Position numbers and translations under genes: made by a program. A stretch of DNA of 64,000 bases from Streptomyces sp. JH14. Lineage in GTDB: Bacteria > Actinomycetota > Actinomycetes > Streptomycetales > Streptomycetaceae. The stretch is from positions 1,054,001 to 1,118,000 of the forward strand of contig NZ_JAJNEL010000001.1 of assembly GCF_029428675.1 (NCBI RefSeq), read 5' to 3'. Position 1 is the first letter of the stretch. The number at the start of each line of letters is the position of its first letter. The notes under the pieces are model-generated. The model searched no databases, was not told the origin of the DNA, and saw only the letters and a program-made list of their open reading frames with translations. Below, piece after piece: positions 1-7,685 of this stretch.

Positions 1-284
1 CGCAGGAGCGCGTCGAGTCGTCCGTGCGCCACGGCTGGGCCCTCAGCGCCCACCAGGCGGCCGGGATGCGCTGGCCCGCGGTGGTCGTCGTGCTGCCCGG
101 TGACGCCGCGCAGGGGCTGAGCCGGGCGTGGGTGTACACCGCGTTCAGCCGTGCGGAGCGGCATCTGTCCGTGGTGCACGGGGTGGACCAGGCGCTGCCG
201 CGCGCGGTGGCCCAGTCGCCGTCCCAGGACCGCACGACCCGGCTGCGCGCCCTGCTGGAGGCATGGCCGGCGGCCACCGTCTGA
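1..284 (+). CDS. C-terminal end of a RecD-like helicase/ATPase (partial)
   Basis: This is only the last ~94 residues of a gene that begins outside the window; the reading frame starts at base 3. The visible part resembles the UvrD_C_2 domain that ends RecD-type superfamily 1 helicases. A segment of the form GWALSAHQAAGMRWPAVVVVLP is followed by SRAWVYTAFSRAERHLSVVHG, which matches the 'TVHKSQG...E...VYTALTRA' arrangement of helicase motifs V and VI. The ATP-binding part is not visible, so the call rests on these two motifs. A strong hairpin follows the stop codon. Confidence 0.6.
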   Translation, partial: QERVESSVRHGWALSAHQAAGMRWPAVVVVLPGDAAQGLSRAWVYTAFSRAERHLSVVHGVDQALPRAVAQSPSQDRTTRLRALLEAWPAATV

Positions 285-292
285 CGGCCGAA

Positions 293-326
293 GGGGGGCG
301 GCGCCCGGCACAGGGCGCCGCCCCCC
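293..326. terminator. Bidirectional terminator hairpin
   Basis: A perfect 14-bp G+C inverted repeat (293-306 with 313-326) and a 6-nt loop lie between the convergent helicase-like gene and the minus-strand gene ending at 357. No U-tract is present, which is usual for Streptomyces. Confidence 0.8.
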
Positions 327-356
327 GGATCCGGCTCCGTACGGGACGGGACGCGG

Positions 357-1016
357 TCAGGAGCTGTCGGTCGCCAGGTCGTCCAGCTCCTCGTCGAGTT
401 CGTCCTCGTCGAAGACGGAGCTGATGTCGAAGCGGCAGACCACCCTCTGCGGGTCGGCGTCGTCGAAGGGGGCACTGAGCCACTCCCCCGCCTCCGGAAG
501 CTCCTCGGCCGCCGAGACCCAGAGTGTGGAGTCGCCCTCCTCCAGGCCGAACTCCTGATGCCGGGAGGCGATCTCGTCCGGTTCGTACTCACCGAAGAGC
601 ACCCCGAGCGCCGCATGAACGCTGCTGCCGACGACGGCACCGGTCCGCTTGTCGCGGTCGTCGGGGTCCGCGTCCGCGATGCGCTGCGCCTGTGCGAGCA
701 GCCGGGGCGGCTCCACCACCGCGTAGTCACGGCGGATCAGCACGCTGAGCGCGTTCGGCTCCTCGGGGCCGGTGTAGGGCGGCAGCGAGTCGCCGGCACC
801 GGGGATCTCGAAGGGAGTGACCTCGTCGTAGCGGTCGTAGAGGAGTTCGTCGTAGACCTCGGCCGCAGCGGCCAGTGCGTTGAACGCGTCGTAGACGGCC
901 GGGTCGTCGTCCCCCGACCGACGCTCGACCGCCTCGAGGTGCTGGTCGAGCGCGGCTTTGACGGCTTCGGCGGCGGCGCGTACCTCGGCAGCGGTGGGCT
1001 GCGCAGCATCAGACAT
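357..1016 (-). CDS. Conserved hypothetical protein (219 aa)
   Basis: I do not recognise a domain. The protein is soluble, strongly acidic at its C terminus (a run of Asp/Glu in the last 20 residues) and begins MSDAAQPTAAEV. The ATG at 1016 is preferred over an upstream in-frame start at 1055. The longer form would add a Cys-containing leader with no codon logic and would reach into the start of the divergent gene at 1064. No Shine-Dalgarno sequence precedes the ATG, so the mRNA may be leaderless. It is transcribed divergently from the DUF5703 gene with only 47 bp between them. Confidence 0.7.
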   Translation of the reverse strand: MSDAAQPTAAEVRAAAEAVKAALDQHLEAVERRSGDDDPAVYDAFNALAAAAEVYDELLYDRYDEVTPFEIPGAGDSLPPYTGPEEPNALSVLIRRDYAVVEPPRLLAQAQRIADADPDDRDKRTGAVVGSSVHAALGVLFGEYEPDEIASRHQEFGLEEGDSTLWVSAAEELPEAGEWLSAPFDDADPQRVVCRFDISSVFDEDELDEELDDLATDSS

Positions 1017-1063
1017 AGTGCAGACGCTATCCGTACACAGCCTCTGCCCGCACAATAGATGCG
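1017..1063. promoter_or_regulatory. Compact divergent promoter region without Shine-Dalgarno sites
   Basis: Only 47 bp separate two divergent ATG codons and neither start has a purine-rich ribosome site. On the plus strand a possible -10 hexamer CACAAT (1051-1056) ends 7 nt before the ATG at 1064. On the minus strand TAGCGT lies 8 nt before the ATG at 1016. Both spacings fit leaderless transcription. The -35 elements are not convincing. Confidence 0.4.
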
Positions 1064-1252
1064 ATGCCGGAATACGAATTTGTCGACGTGTACGTGCCGC
1101 GCGGGATGTCCCGGAAGGAGACGGCCCGCCTGCTGACCGACCATGCCGAGTACGGGCACTGGGAGTTGGACCGACTGACGCTGCGCCGTGACGGCAGCCG
1201 CAGGGTGCGGCTGCGCCGACGGATCATCCGCCAGCTACGGGCCACCTGGTGA
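1064..1252 (+). CDS. DUF5703 family small protein
   Basis: A 62-residue basic protein (MPEYEFVDVYVPRG... ending in an Arg-rich stretch RRVRLRRRIIRQ). Its length and text match the DUF5703 family, which is highly conserved in Streptomyces and of unknown function. No signal peptide or membrane segment is visible. The start lacks a ribosome site and is probably read from a leaderless transcript. A perfect hairpin terminator begins 5 nt after the stop. Confidence 0.8.
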   Translation: MPEYEFVDVYVPRGMSRKETARLLTDHAEYGHWELDRLTLRRDGSRRVRLRRRIIRQLRATW

Positions 1253-1256
1253 AAAC

Positions 1257-1286
1257 GAGCGGGCCCCGCATCCGCGGGGCCCGCTC
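1257..1286 (+). terminator. Terminator after the DUF5703 gene
   Basis: A perfect 13-bp stem (1257-1269 with 1274-1286) with a 4-nt loop. It sits directly after the stop codon and between convergent genes, so it probably also stops chpC transcription coming from the other side. Confidence 0.85.
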
Positions 1287-1322
1287 GGTCGTTACCGCCT
1301 GTGCCGGTTCCGACGTGTACCG

Positions 1323-2171
1323 CTACGCGGCCGTTCGGGAGCGGCGGTAGAGCACCGTTCCCGCACCGGCCAGCAGCAGACCCGCGCTCGCCGGGATGAG
1401 CAGGTCGAGCCCGCCCGCTCCGGTGTGTGCGAGCTCGACGGTCTGGGGCTCCGGCGTGTTCGGAGCGGGGAGCGGTTCGGGCTCGTCCGGGGTGACCGGC
1501 TCGTCCGGCGTGACCGGCTCGTCCGGCGTGACCGGGGTCTCGGGCGTGACCGGCGGCGTGACGTCCGTCCCGTTCTGGCACTTGTTGCCGCCGGCGGGGT
1601 TGAGGAGTCCGCCGATGGTGATGCTGTTGCCGCAGGCGTTCACAGGGATGTCGATGGGCGCCTGGATGTTGTTGCCCGAGAGGATGCCGTGCGAGCCGTG
1701 CGTGTACCCCTCCGCCCTCGCCCCGCCGCCGTGACGGTGGCCCCCGTAGCCGTGCCCCTTGTGGCCATCGTGGTCATCGGCCCGGTGCTTGCCGGTACCC
1801 ACTCCGTGGTCCGGCCAGTGGTCCGGATCCGACGGGCCCGAGGGCCAGTGGTCCGAGTCCTGGTCGCCGGATCCGTGGGTGCCCGATGCGTGGGCGTCGG
1901 AGTCGTACCGGTCCGTCGCCGCATGTCCCGAACCGTTTCGGCAGGAATTTCCGGCCGCCGGATTGAGGAGTCCGACGACGCTCACGGAATTTCCGCAGCC
2001 GTTGACCGGTACATGCACCGGGATCTGTACCGAATTCCCTGACAGCACCCCCGAGGAATTCGATGCGCCGCTGTTCGCTCCCGCGTCGGCGTGCGCATAG
2101 CCACCACTCAGCGCGAGCACTCCGCCCGCGGCCGCCATGGTGATCAGGCCTTTACGCGTGACCTGTCGCAT
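1323..2171 (-). CDS. chpC: Long chaplin with sortase signal
   Basis: A cell-wall-anchored chaplin of 282 aa. Chaplins are amyloid-forming surface proteins that make aerial hyphae hydrophobic. A signal peptide occupies about residues 1-29. Two chaplin domains follow (about 44-78 and 163-200), each with the pair of cysteines and the GN(S/N)xQ...NxCGNS...GLLNPAxGN pattern. Between them is an unusual linker rich in His, Asp, Ser and Gly. A Thr-Pro linker with tandem VTPDEP units precedes the class E sortase motif LAHTG (247-251), a hydrophobic segment and an RRSR tail. The start at 2171 has a GGCAGGAA ribosome site; an upstream in-frame start at 2264 would disrupt the signal peptide. It lies downstream of the short chaplin, as chpC lies next to chpH in S. 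coelicolor. The symbol rests on that arrangement. Confidence 0.88.
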   Translation of the reverse strand: MRQVTRKGLITMAAAGGVLALSGGYAHADAGANSGASNSSGVLSGNSVQIPVHVPVNGCGNSVSVVGLLNPAAGNSCRNGSGHAATDRYDSDAHASGTHGSGDQDSDHWPSGPSDPDHWPDHGVGTGKHRADDHDGHKGHGYGGHRHGGGARAEGYTHGSHGILSGNNIQAPIDIPVNACGNSITIGGLLNPAGGNKCQNGTDVTPPVTPETPVTPDEPVTPDEPVTPDEPEPLPAPNTPEPQTVELAHTGAGGLDLLIPASAGLLLAGAGTVLYRRSRTAA

Positions 2172-2235
2172 AGGTTGTTCCTGCCTTCTACCTTCCGGAA
2201 ATACCCCCGGACCTGACCGTGCGGGGGCGAAGTGC

Positions 2236-2278
2236 CCGGTCGCCCCGGCGTGCATGGTGTGCACTCCGGGGCGACCGG
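2236..2278 (-). terminator. Hairpin between the short and long chaplin genes
   Basis: A perfect 13-bp inverted repeat (2236-2248 with 2266-2278). Its 17-nt loop contains a second 5-bp hairpin (GTGCA/TGCAC). It lies 30 nt after the stop of the short chaplin gene and upstream of chpC, so it probably separates or attenuates transcription between the two chaplin genes. Confidence 0.75.
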
Positions 2279-2308
2279 ACTCAAACCCTTACGGGTTGAC
2301 GCTCAGGT

Positions 2309-2542
2309 TCAGCGGATGACGCAGGCGTTGCCGAAGGTGGGGTTCAGCAGCCCGATCACGGAGATCGTGTTGCCGCACAGGTTCACCGGCGCGTGCACGG
2401 GGGCCTGGATCACGTTGCCCGTGAGCAGGCCGTGGTTGCTGATGGAGGCGGTCTGGGCGCCCGAGTCGGCGACGGCCATGCCCGCACCGGCGAGCACCAG
2501 ACCACTGGTGACTGCCGCAGCGGCGACGATCTTCTTGATCAT
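2309..2542 (-). CDS. chpH: Short secreted chaplin
   Basis: A 77-residue chaplin: a signal peptide of about 25 residues (MIKKIVAAAAV...GMAVA) followed by one chaplin domain. The domain has both conserved cysteines (LCGNTIS and GNACVIR) and the motif GLLNPTFGN. Short chaplins are secreted and assemble into amyloid rodlets on the aerial surface; the two Cys distinguish it from ChpE-type chaplins, which lack them. A canonical AGGAGG ribosome site precedes the ATG. Its position beside the long chaplin and the M20 peptidase matches chpH in S. coelicolor. A sigma-BldN-like promoter lies upstream. Confidence 0.9.
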   Translation of the reverse strand: MIKKIVAAAAVTSGLVLAGAGMAVADSGAQTASISNHGLLTGNVIQAPVHAPVNLCGNTISVIGLLNPTFGNACVIR

Positions 2543-2590
2543 TATTCCTCCTAGTTGGCAATACGGCCCCAGCCGCGGACCGCATCACCT

Positions 2591-2618
2591 GTAACGAGGA
2601 AGAAGTAATGGGGCTACG
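2591..2618 (-). promoter_or_regulatory. Sigma-BldN-like promoter of chpH
   Basis: On the minus strand, CGTAGC (2613-2618) and CGTTAC (2591-2596) are separated by exactly 16 bp. The known developmental ECF sigma-BldN consensus is CGTAAC-N16-CGTTGA, so the -35 matches 5 of 6 and the -10 matches 4 of 6. Chaplin genes are established BldN targets. The implied 5' leader is roughly 40 nt. Confidence 0.5.
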
Positions 2619-2683
2619 AGCGTATGGATCCTTTCACTCGTTCCGGTCACGTACGCACATGCTGACGATTACCGCGAGATAAT

Positions 2684-4009
2684 TCAGCAGTTGTCGATGA
2701 ACCGGTCGAGCACCCGTACACCGAACTTCAGGCCGTCGACCGGAACGCGCTCGTCCACACCGTGGAACATGCCCGCGAAGTCGAGCTCCGGCGGCAGCTT
2801 CAGCGGAGCAAAACCGAAGCAGCGGATGCCGAGGTCGTCGAAGGACTTGGCGTCCGTGCCACCGGAGAGCATGTACGGGACGGCTCGGGCGATCGGATCC
2901 TCCGCCTTCAACGCGACCTGCATCGCATCGACCAGCGAGCCGTCGAAGCTGGTCTCCAGCGCCTTGTCGCCGTGCACGTCCTCGCGCCTGACCCGCGGGC
3001 CGAGAATCCGGTCCAGGTCGGCCAGGAACTCGTCCTCGAAGCCTGGCAGGAAGCGGCCGTCGACATGGGCGACGGCCTGGCCGGGAATCACGTTCACCTT
3101 GTAGCCGGCACCCAGCATGGTCGGGGCGGCGGAGTTGCGCAGGGTGGCGCCGATCATCTTGGCGATGCCGCCCAGCTTGGCGAGCGTGGCGTCCATGTCC
3201 TCGGGGTCGAGCGGGGTGCCGAGCGCGTCGGACAGCTCGTCGAGGAAGGACCGTACGGTCTTGGTCACCCTGACCGGCCACTTGTGCCGCCCGAGTCGCC
3301 CGACGGCCTCGCAGAGCTCGGTGATCGCGTTGTCGTCGTTGGTCATCGAGCCGTGCCCGGCGGTGCCGTCCACGGTGAGCTTCATCCAGTGCATGCCCTT
3401 CTGGGCCGTCTCGACGAGATAGAGCCGCAGCTTCTCGTTGACGGTGAAGGAGAAGCCGCCGACCTCGCCGATCGCCTCGCTGACGCCGTCGAAGAGGTCG
3501 CGATGATTGTCGACGAGATGCCGCGCACCGTACGTACCACCGGCCTCCTCGTCGGCGAGGAAGGCCAGCACGATGTCGCGCGGGGGCTTACGGCCGCTGC
3601 GCATCCGGTCACGGACGACGGCGAGGGTCATCGCGTCCATGTCCTTCATGTCGACCGCGCCGCGTCCCCAGACGCAGCCGTCCGCGATCTCGCCCGAGAA
3701 CGGGTGGTGCGTCCAGTCATGGGCATTGGCCGGCACCACATCGGTGTGGCCGTGGATGAGCAGCGCGGGCCTCGACGGGTCCTCGCCCTCGATCCGGGCC
3801 ACGGTCGAGGCGCGGCCCTTGTGGGATTCGAAGATCTTCGGCTCGAGCCCGACCTCGGCGAGCTTCTCGGCGACGTACTCGGCGGCCACCCGTTCGCCCG
3901 GGCCCGAGTGGTCTCCGTAGTTGCTGGTGTCGATCCGGATCAGCTCGCGGCAGAGGTCCACGACCTCGTCCTCGCCGGCGGGGCCGCCGACCGTATGCGT
4001 CTCGCTCAC
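2684..4009 (-). CDS. M20 family metallopeptidase (ArgE/DapE/carboxypeptidase-like)
   Basis: A 441-residue cytosolic di-zinc hydrolase. The metal ligands are visible as HGHTDVVPA (His-x-Asp), GRGAVDMKD (bridging Asp) and FLADEEAGG (catalytic and ligand Glu pair), followed by the dimerisation insert and a C-terminal HGVDERV-type segment (last ligand His). The family removes an acyl or amino-acid group from peptides or N-acyl amino acids; the substrate cannot be inferred. The GTG at 4009 is chosen because GGAAGGAAG precedes it at the right distance; upstream starts have no ribosome site. It lies next to the chaplins and probably forms a single unit. Confidence 0.85.
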   Translation of the reverse strand: MSETHTVGGPAGEDEVVDLCRELIRIDTSNYGDHSGPGERVAAEYVAEKLAEVGLEPKIFESHKGRASTVARIEGEDPSRPALLIHGHTDVVPANAHDWTHHPFSGEIADGCVWGRGAVDMKDMDAMTLAVVRDRMRSGRKPPRDIVLAFLADEEAGGTYGARHLVDNHRDLFDGVSEAIGEVGGFSFTVNEKLRLYLVETAQKGMHWMKLTVDGTAGHGSMTNDDNAITELCEAVGRLGRHKWPVRVTKTVRSFLDELSDALGTPLDPEDMDATLAKLGGIAKMIGATLRNSAAPTMLGAGYKVNVIPGQAVAHVDGRFLPGFEDEFLADLDRILGPRVRREDVHGDKALETSFDGSLVDAMQVALKAEDPIARAVPYMLSGGTDAKSFDDLGIRCFGFAPLKLPPELDFAGMFHGVDERVPVDGLKFGVRVLDRFIDNC

Positions 4010-4192
4010 ACTGCTTCCTTCCACTGTCACCCAGGTGCTGCCCCTCATCCTCCCGCGCCCCGCCCGCCGGCCCAAGGCCGCCCATGCCTCGTCATGCGCC
4101 GTTCACGCGGCCAGTGGCGTGATCGAGCACCCCCGAATGTTTGCTATTGTTTTCCACGTCGGAACGGGCACGGCCCGCGAGACAGACACCTT

Positions 4193-4280
4193 GTCCGGGT
4201 GGCGGAATGGCAGACGCGCTAGCTTGAGGTGCTAGTGCCCTTTATCGGGCGTGGGGGTTCAAGTCCCCCCTCGGACACCA
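4193..4280 (+). tRNA. tRNA-Leu (anticodon GAG)
   Basis: A complete class II tRNA. The acceptor stem GTCCGGG pairs with CTCGGAC (one G-U), the anticodon arm is CTAGC-TTGAGGT-GCTAG with anticodon GAG at 4226-4228, and there is a long variable arm and a GTTCAAG T-loop. The CCA end is encoded (4278-4280). It reads CUC/CUU leucine codons. A strong hairpin follows. No second copy of the tRNA 3' end occurs nearby, so it has not served as an integration site within this window. Confidence 0.96.
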
Positions 4281-4317
4281 GAGGGAACGTTCGCAAGATC
4301 GTTTCTCTTTCTCTCAC

Positions 4318-4355
4318 GCGATGTGGCTCCAGTGCTTGCACTGGAGCCACATCGC
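4318..4355 (+). terminator. Terminator after tRNA-Leu
   Basis: An inverted repeat with arms of 17-18 bp (4318-4335 with 4338-4355) and a very tight loop, preceded by a pyrimidine-rich stretch. It is the strongest hairpin in this part of the window and sits 38 nt after the tRNA. Confidence 0.85.
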
Positions 4356-4513
4356 GTTGTGCGGCAAGTACCGCACCGGCACCTGGTTCTCCACCGTCCC
4401 CGGGGGCGGCAGCACCCAGGGTTGGCGGTGATGGTGAAGGTCATCGACTCGGCGGAGGTGTTGGTCAGCGTCCTCCAGGCCTGTCGGTCTCGGACCGGAC
4501 GCTCCTGCCGGTG

Positions 4514-6304
4514 TCACGGCCCGGCCGCGAGGCGTGCGGTCCGGCCGCCGGGCGCGGCGGGAGTCAAAAGGACGGCGACGTCGCCCGGCCGGGGCAGCGG
4601 GCGGCTCGCCTCGGTGACCGGGGTGAGCCGCCCGTCGCCCCGCACCAGGAACAGCAGGTCCCAGTCGGCCGGCGCGTCCCGGTCCGCCGACCGGGTCACG
4701 ATGGACGCCCCTTCCTCGTACCTGCGGGTCAGCGCCGCCCCGGTCAGCTCCGTACCGAACAGGACCTCGCCGCCGGTGAACGGGGCCACGACCCCCAGAC
4801 GCTCGCGCTGGGACCCGACACGATGGACGGATCCCTCGATGCTGCCGCGCAGGATGGTGGCCGCCAGCACGTTGAAGTCGTCCTCGGCGGTCAGGAAGAA
4901 CACCGCTGTGATGCCTTCCAGCTCGGCCTCCTCCCCGGTGGCGGCAGACAGCAGCTCCCCCGGGGCCAGTTCGAGCCCGGCCCGGCCGATGCGTTCACGC
5001 TGGCGATCCGGGCCGGCCCACATCAGTACCTCCAGCCCCGCCGTCCGCAGCGCCACCGCGAGGTCCACCACCCATGGCTCGCCGCCGACCAGGAGCGGGC
5101 GCGAGCGGGCCGGCCGTACGACGTCCAGGCGCCGGGCGACGGCCGAAGCCGTCAGCCCGTACAGCGTCACCGTGGCCACGATGACGACGAAGGTGGCCGG
5201 AAGGATCTTCGAAGCCCCTCCGATCCCCTTCGCGACCAGGGTGGCGGAGAACGTCGAGGCGGTCGCCGCCGCGACGATGCCGCGGGGCGCCATCCAGCCG
5301 ATGAAGCCCCGCTCGCCCCTGGTCAGGTCCGTGCCGAGCGTCGACACGAACGCCACCAGCGGCCTGACCAGGAGTACGAGCACAGCGGTGAGCGCCAGCG
5401 CGGGAAGTACCACGTGCCGCAGCGACTGCGGGGTGACGGTGGCCGAGATCGAGATGAAGAGCAGACCGAGGATCAGACTGACCAGGGTCTCGAAGAAGGG
5501 CCGGCGCGCCGGGACGTCGAACTGCGGGAGGTTGGCAACGGCCAGACCCATCATCACGGCGGCGATGAGCCCGGAGTCCTCACGGACGACGTCGCAGAAC
5601 GCCGCCACCGCTATCACTGCGGCGAGCTGGGCCGTGGTCCCGAGGATCTCGCCGAGCCGGAGCCGGCGCAGCAGTACCCACAGCAGCCAGGATCCGACGA
5701 CGCCTCCTGCCAGTCCGACCCCCACGCTCGCGATGAACTCGACGGCTCCGCTGCCGACATGACGCTCGGTGCTCGCGCTGACGAGGTGGAAGACGAGGGC
5801 GCCCAGGATGCCGCCGACCGGGTCGATGAGGGAGCCCTCCCAGACCAGGACGTGCTGCAGCCGTTCCTTCGGCCGGACGAAGCCGAGCAGCGGCCCGACC
5901 ACCGTCGGCCCGGAGACCACGAGAATCGCGCCCAGCATGAGGGCCGCCCGCCGGTCCATGCCCAGCAGCGGCGCGGCGAGCAGCGTGCCGAGCACCCAGG
6001 TGATCAGGGTTCCGACCCAGATCAGCCTGACGACGACGCGGCGGGTGTGGCCTTTGAGCTTTCTGAGATCGAGCCCGAGGCCGGCGTCGTAGAGGATCAC
6101 CGCGACGGCGAGCGACACCAAAGGGGAGAACGCGGGGCCCAGCAGCCGCTGCGGATCGAGCTCGTCCACCAGCGCGCCGGCGGCGAACCCGACCGGCAGC
6201 AGCACGATGAGTGCCGGGATACGCAGCCGGCCCGCCAGGATCTGCGACCCGACGGCAAGCACCAGGGTCAGCCCCACGCCGATGAGGACCTGATTCGTCG
6301 TCAC
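4514..6304 (-). CDS. Cation:proton antiporter (CPA1/NhaP-like) with C-terminal regulatory domain
   Basis: A membrane antiporter of 596 aa. The first ~390 residues are a string of about 12 hydrophobic helices with the Na+/H+ exchanger signatures VILYDAGLGLDL and WEGSLIDPVGG (the ion-binding Asp region). The last ~190 residues are soluble and resemble the nucleotide-binding (TrkA/RCK-like) tail of NhaP/KefB-type exchangers. It would exchange Na+ or K+ for H+ across the membrane; which ion is not readable. The GTG at 6304 has GGAGG 8 nt upstream and is preferred over the in-frame start at 6394. It lies 93 bp downstream of the aldose epimerase on the same strand. Confidence 0.82.
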   Translation of the reverse strand: MTTNQVLIGVGLTLVLAVGSQILAGRLRIPALIVLLPVGFAAGALVDELDPQRLLGPAFSPLVSLAVAVILYDAGLGLDLRKLKGHTRRVVVRLIWVGTLITWVLGTLLAAPLLGMDRRAALMLGAILVVSGPTVVGPLLGFVRPKERLQHVLVWEGSLIDPVGGILGALVFHLVSASTERHVGSGAVEFIASVGVGLAGGVVGSWLLWVLLRRLRLGEILGTTAQLAAVIAVAAFCDVVREDSGLIAAVMMGLAVANLPQFDVPARRPFFETLVSLILGLLFISISATVTPQSLRHVVLPALALTAVLVLLVRPLVAFVSTLGTDLTRGERGFIGWMAPRGIVAAATASTFSATLVAKGIGGASKILPATFVVIVATVTLYGLTASAVARRLDVVRPARSRPLLVGGEPWVVDLAVALRTAGLEVLMWAGPDRQRERIGRAGLELAPGELLSAATGEEAELEGITAVFFLTAEDDFNVLAATILRGSIEGSVHRVGSQRERLGVVAPFTGGEVLFGTELTGAALTRRYEEGASIVTRSADRDAPADWDLLFLVRGDGRLTPVTEASRPLPRPGDVAVLLTPAAPGGRTARLAAGP

Positions 6305-6397
6305 GCAGTACCTCCGTGGTGCCGGGCCTTCCGACGCGGCGGATGCTCCGGCCGGCGGCCCGGGAACGCAGCAGGATCGAGCACCACGGCGCAACCG

Positions 6398-7321
6398 TCA
6401 TTCCTGCCACGGGGTGATCCCCCAGCGGACCGTGTGCTCCTCACCGGGTCCCAGTACGACGAGTCCCGTACCGCTGCGGAACGCATCCGGCGGGCACGAC
6501 ATCGGCTCGATGGCAATGGATCGGCGCCGCTCCCCTTCGGGCAGGGTGTCGCCGGTGAACAGCTGAACGTGATCGGTGCCCTCGCCGAGCCATACGTCGG
6601 TGCCCCACGCGCCGGAGGAATGGGCGAGGCTCACCACGGCCCGCCCGCGCGCATCCCGGTCGAGATCGGCGAACGGGGTGTCCAGCTGCTGGGTCCCGAT
6701 GGTGCGTGGCGTACGGAAGTCGTAGGGCGTCCCCTCGACCGGTTCGGCGGCCACCGGCAGCCCCCGTTCGTCGGTGCGCAGCCGTGTCCGCGCCGGTACG
6801 GTCAGCAGCGCGTCGTCCACGGTCCCGGTGCCGCCGACCCTGAGGTAGGGGTGCTGGCCGACCCCGTAGGGAGCGGCGTCGTCGCCGAGGTTGAGTGCGG
6901 TGACGGCCACGCCGAGGCCGTCCTCGCCCAGGGTGTACTCGGCGCGGACCCGGAGGTGGAAGGGGTAGCCGGGCTGAGGCCACAGGGAGACGTCGAGCAC
7001 CGCGCGGTCGTCCTGCGCCTCGACGATCCGCCACGATGTCCAGCGGAGCAGGCCGTGGATGGCATTGCCGTTCTTCGGTTCGGTCAGTGGCAGTTGCTGG
7101 TCCTGCCCGTCCCAGCGGTAGCGGCCGTCCCGGATCCGGTTGGGCCACGGCGCGAGGATCTGCCCGCGCCCGCCGGTGATCCGGTCGTCCGGTGCGAAGC
7201 CGTCGAGTACGAGCCGGTCGCCGACGGCGTAATGACGCAGGGCCGCGCCGAGTTCGACGATCACGGCCCTCCGGTTCCCATGGCGGAGAGTCAGCTGCCG
7301 CCCGGTCCGGCTCTCGTGCAC
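6398..7321 (-). CDS. Aldose 1-epimerase family protein
   Basis: A 307-residue galactose-mutarotase-like protein. The fold is recognisable from APWPNRIRDGRY, the catalytic-histidine region GNAIHGLLRW and the second conserved segment YGVGQHPYLRV, plus a C-terminal IAIEPMSCPPDAF that matches the usual catalytic-Glu region. It interconverts alpha and beta anomers of free hexoses in the cytosol. The GTG at 7321 follows GAGGAGG at good spacing; upstream in-frame codons give a Pro/Arg-rich leader and are rejected. Neighbouring genes for glucose oxidation and lacZ suggest a local sugar-use theme. Confidence 0.85.
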   Translation of the reverse strand: MHESRTGRQLTLRHGNRRAVIVELGAALRHYAVGDRLVLDGFAPDDRITGGRGQILAPWPNRIRDGRYRWDGQDQQLPLTEPKNGNAIHGLLRWTSWRIVEAQDDRAVLDVSLWPQPGYPFHLRVRAEYTLGEDGLGVAVTALNLGDDAAPYGVGQHPYLRVGGTGTVDDALLTVPARTRLRTDERGLPVAAEPVEGTPYDFRTPRTIGTQQLDTPFADLDRDARGRAVVSLAHSSGAWGTDVWLGEGTDHVQLFTGDTLPEGERRRSIAIEPMSCPPDAFRSGTGLVVLGPGEEHTVRWGITPWQE

Positions 7322-7685
7322 GCGTGGCCTCCTCGGTGTGCCCGAAGGCGGACGGCCCGCACGCCCGGGCTGGGTGGTGGCCGGTCCGTCGGCCGCCTCT
7401 CGGGAGCGTGCGGACAACGACCTGCCGAGTCAAGCGGGACACGGGCGCCCTGCCCCCAATGGCCAGGCAGGTTCGCCCACCGGGGGCATGCGTTGGCGGT
7501 ACACGGCCCGGCTGCCCACCCCCTGCACGGGGCGGCAGAGCGGCCGAGCGGGTCATGCCCCGAAGCCCGCCCAAGGGGCGGTGGACGGCCTGCCGGGGCA
7601 GGATCCCGTGGACCGTGCAGCGCAGGCGCGGGTTTCCGTTCTCCCGGATAGTGGGGTCGGGGGCTTCCTACCCGCCGGAGCCACG
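7322..7685. other. Intergenic region, no gene seen (364 bp)
   Basis: This stretch separates the divergent aldose epimerase and the broken GH15 gene. I see no supported gene, tRNA or clear promoter. Open frames crossing it have poor codon bias and continue as shadows of the neighbours. GGAG at the extreme right end serves the GH15 start. Confidence 0.5.

Noticed and set aside
4193-4355. Considered tRNA-Leu as an attachment site of an integrated element.
   Set aside because: No integrase and no second copy of the tRNA 3' end in the window; a strong terminator follows directly.
4229-7651. A 1,140-codon open frame opposite the antiporter and epimerase genes, beginning inside the tRNA.
   Set aside because: It overlaps a certain tRNA and two well-supported genes and shows no domain; shadow of minus-strand coding.
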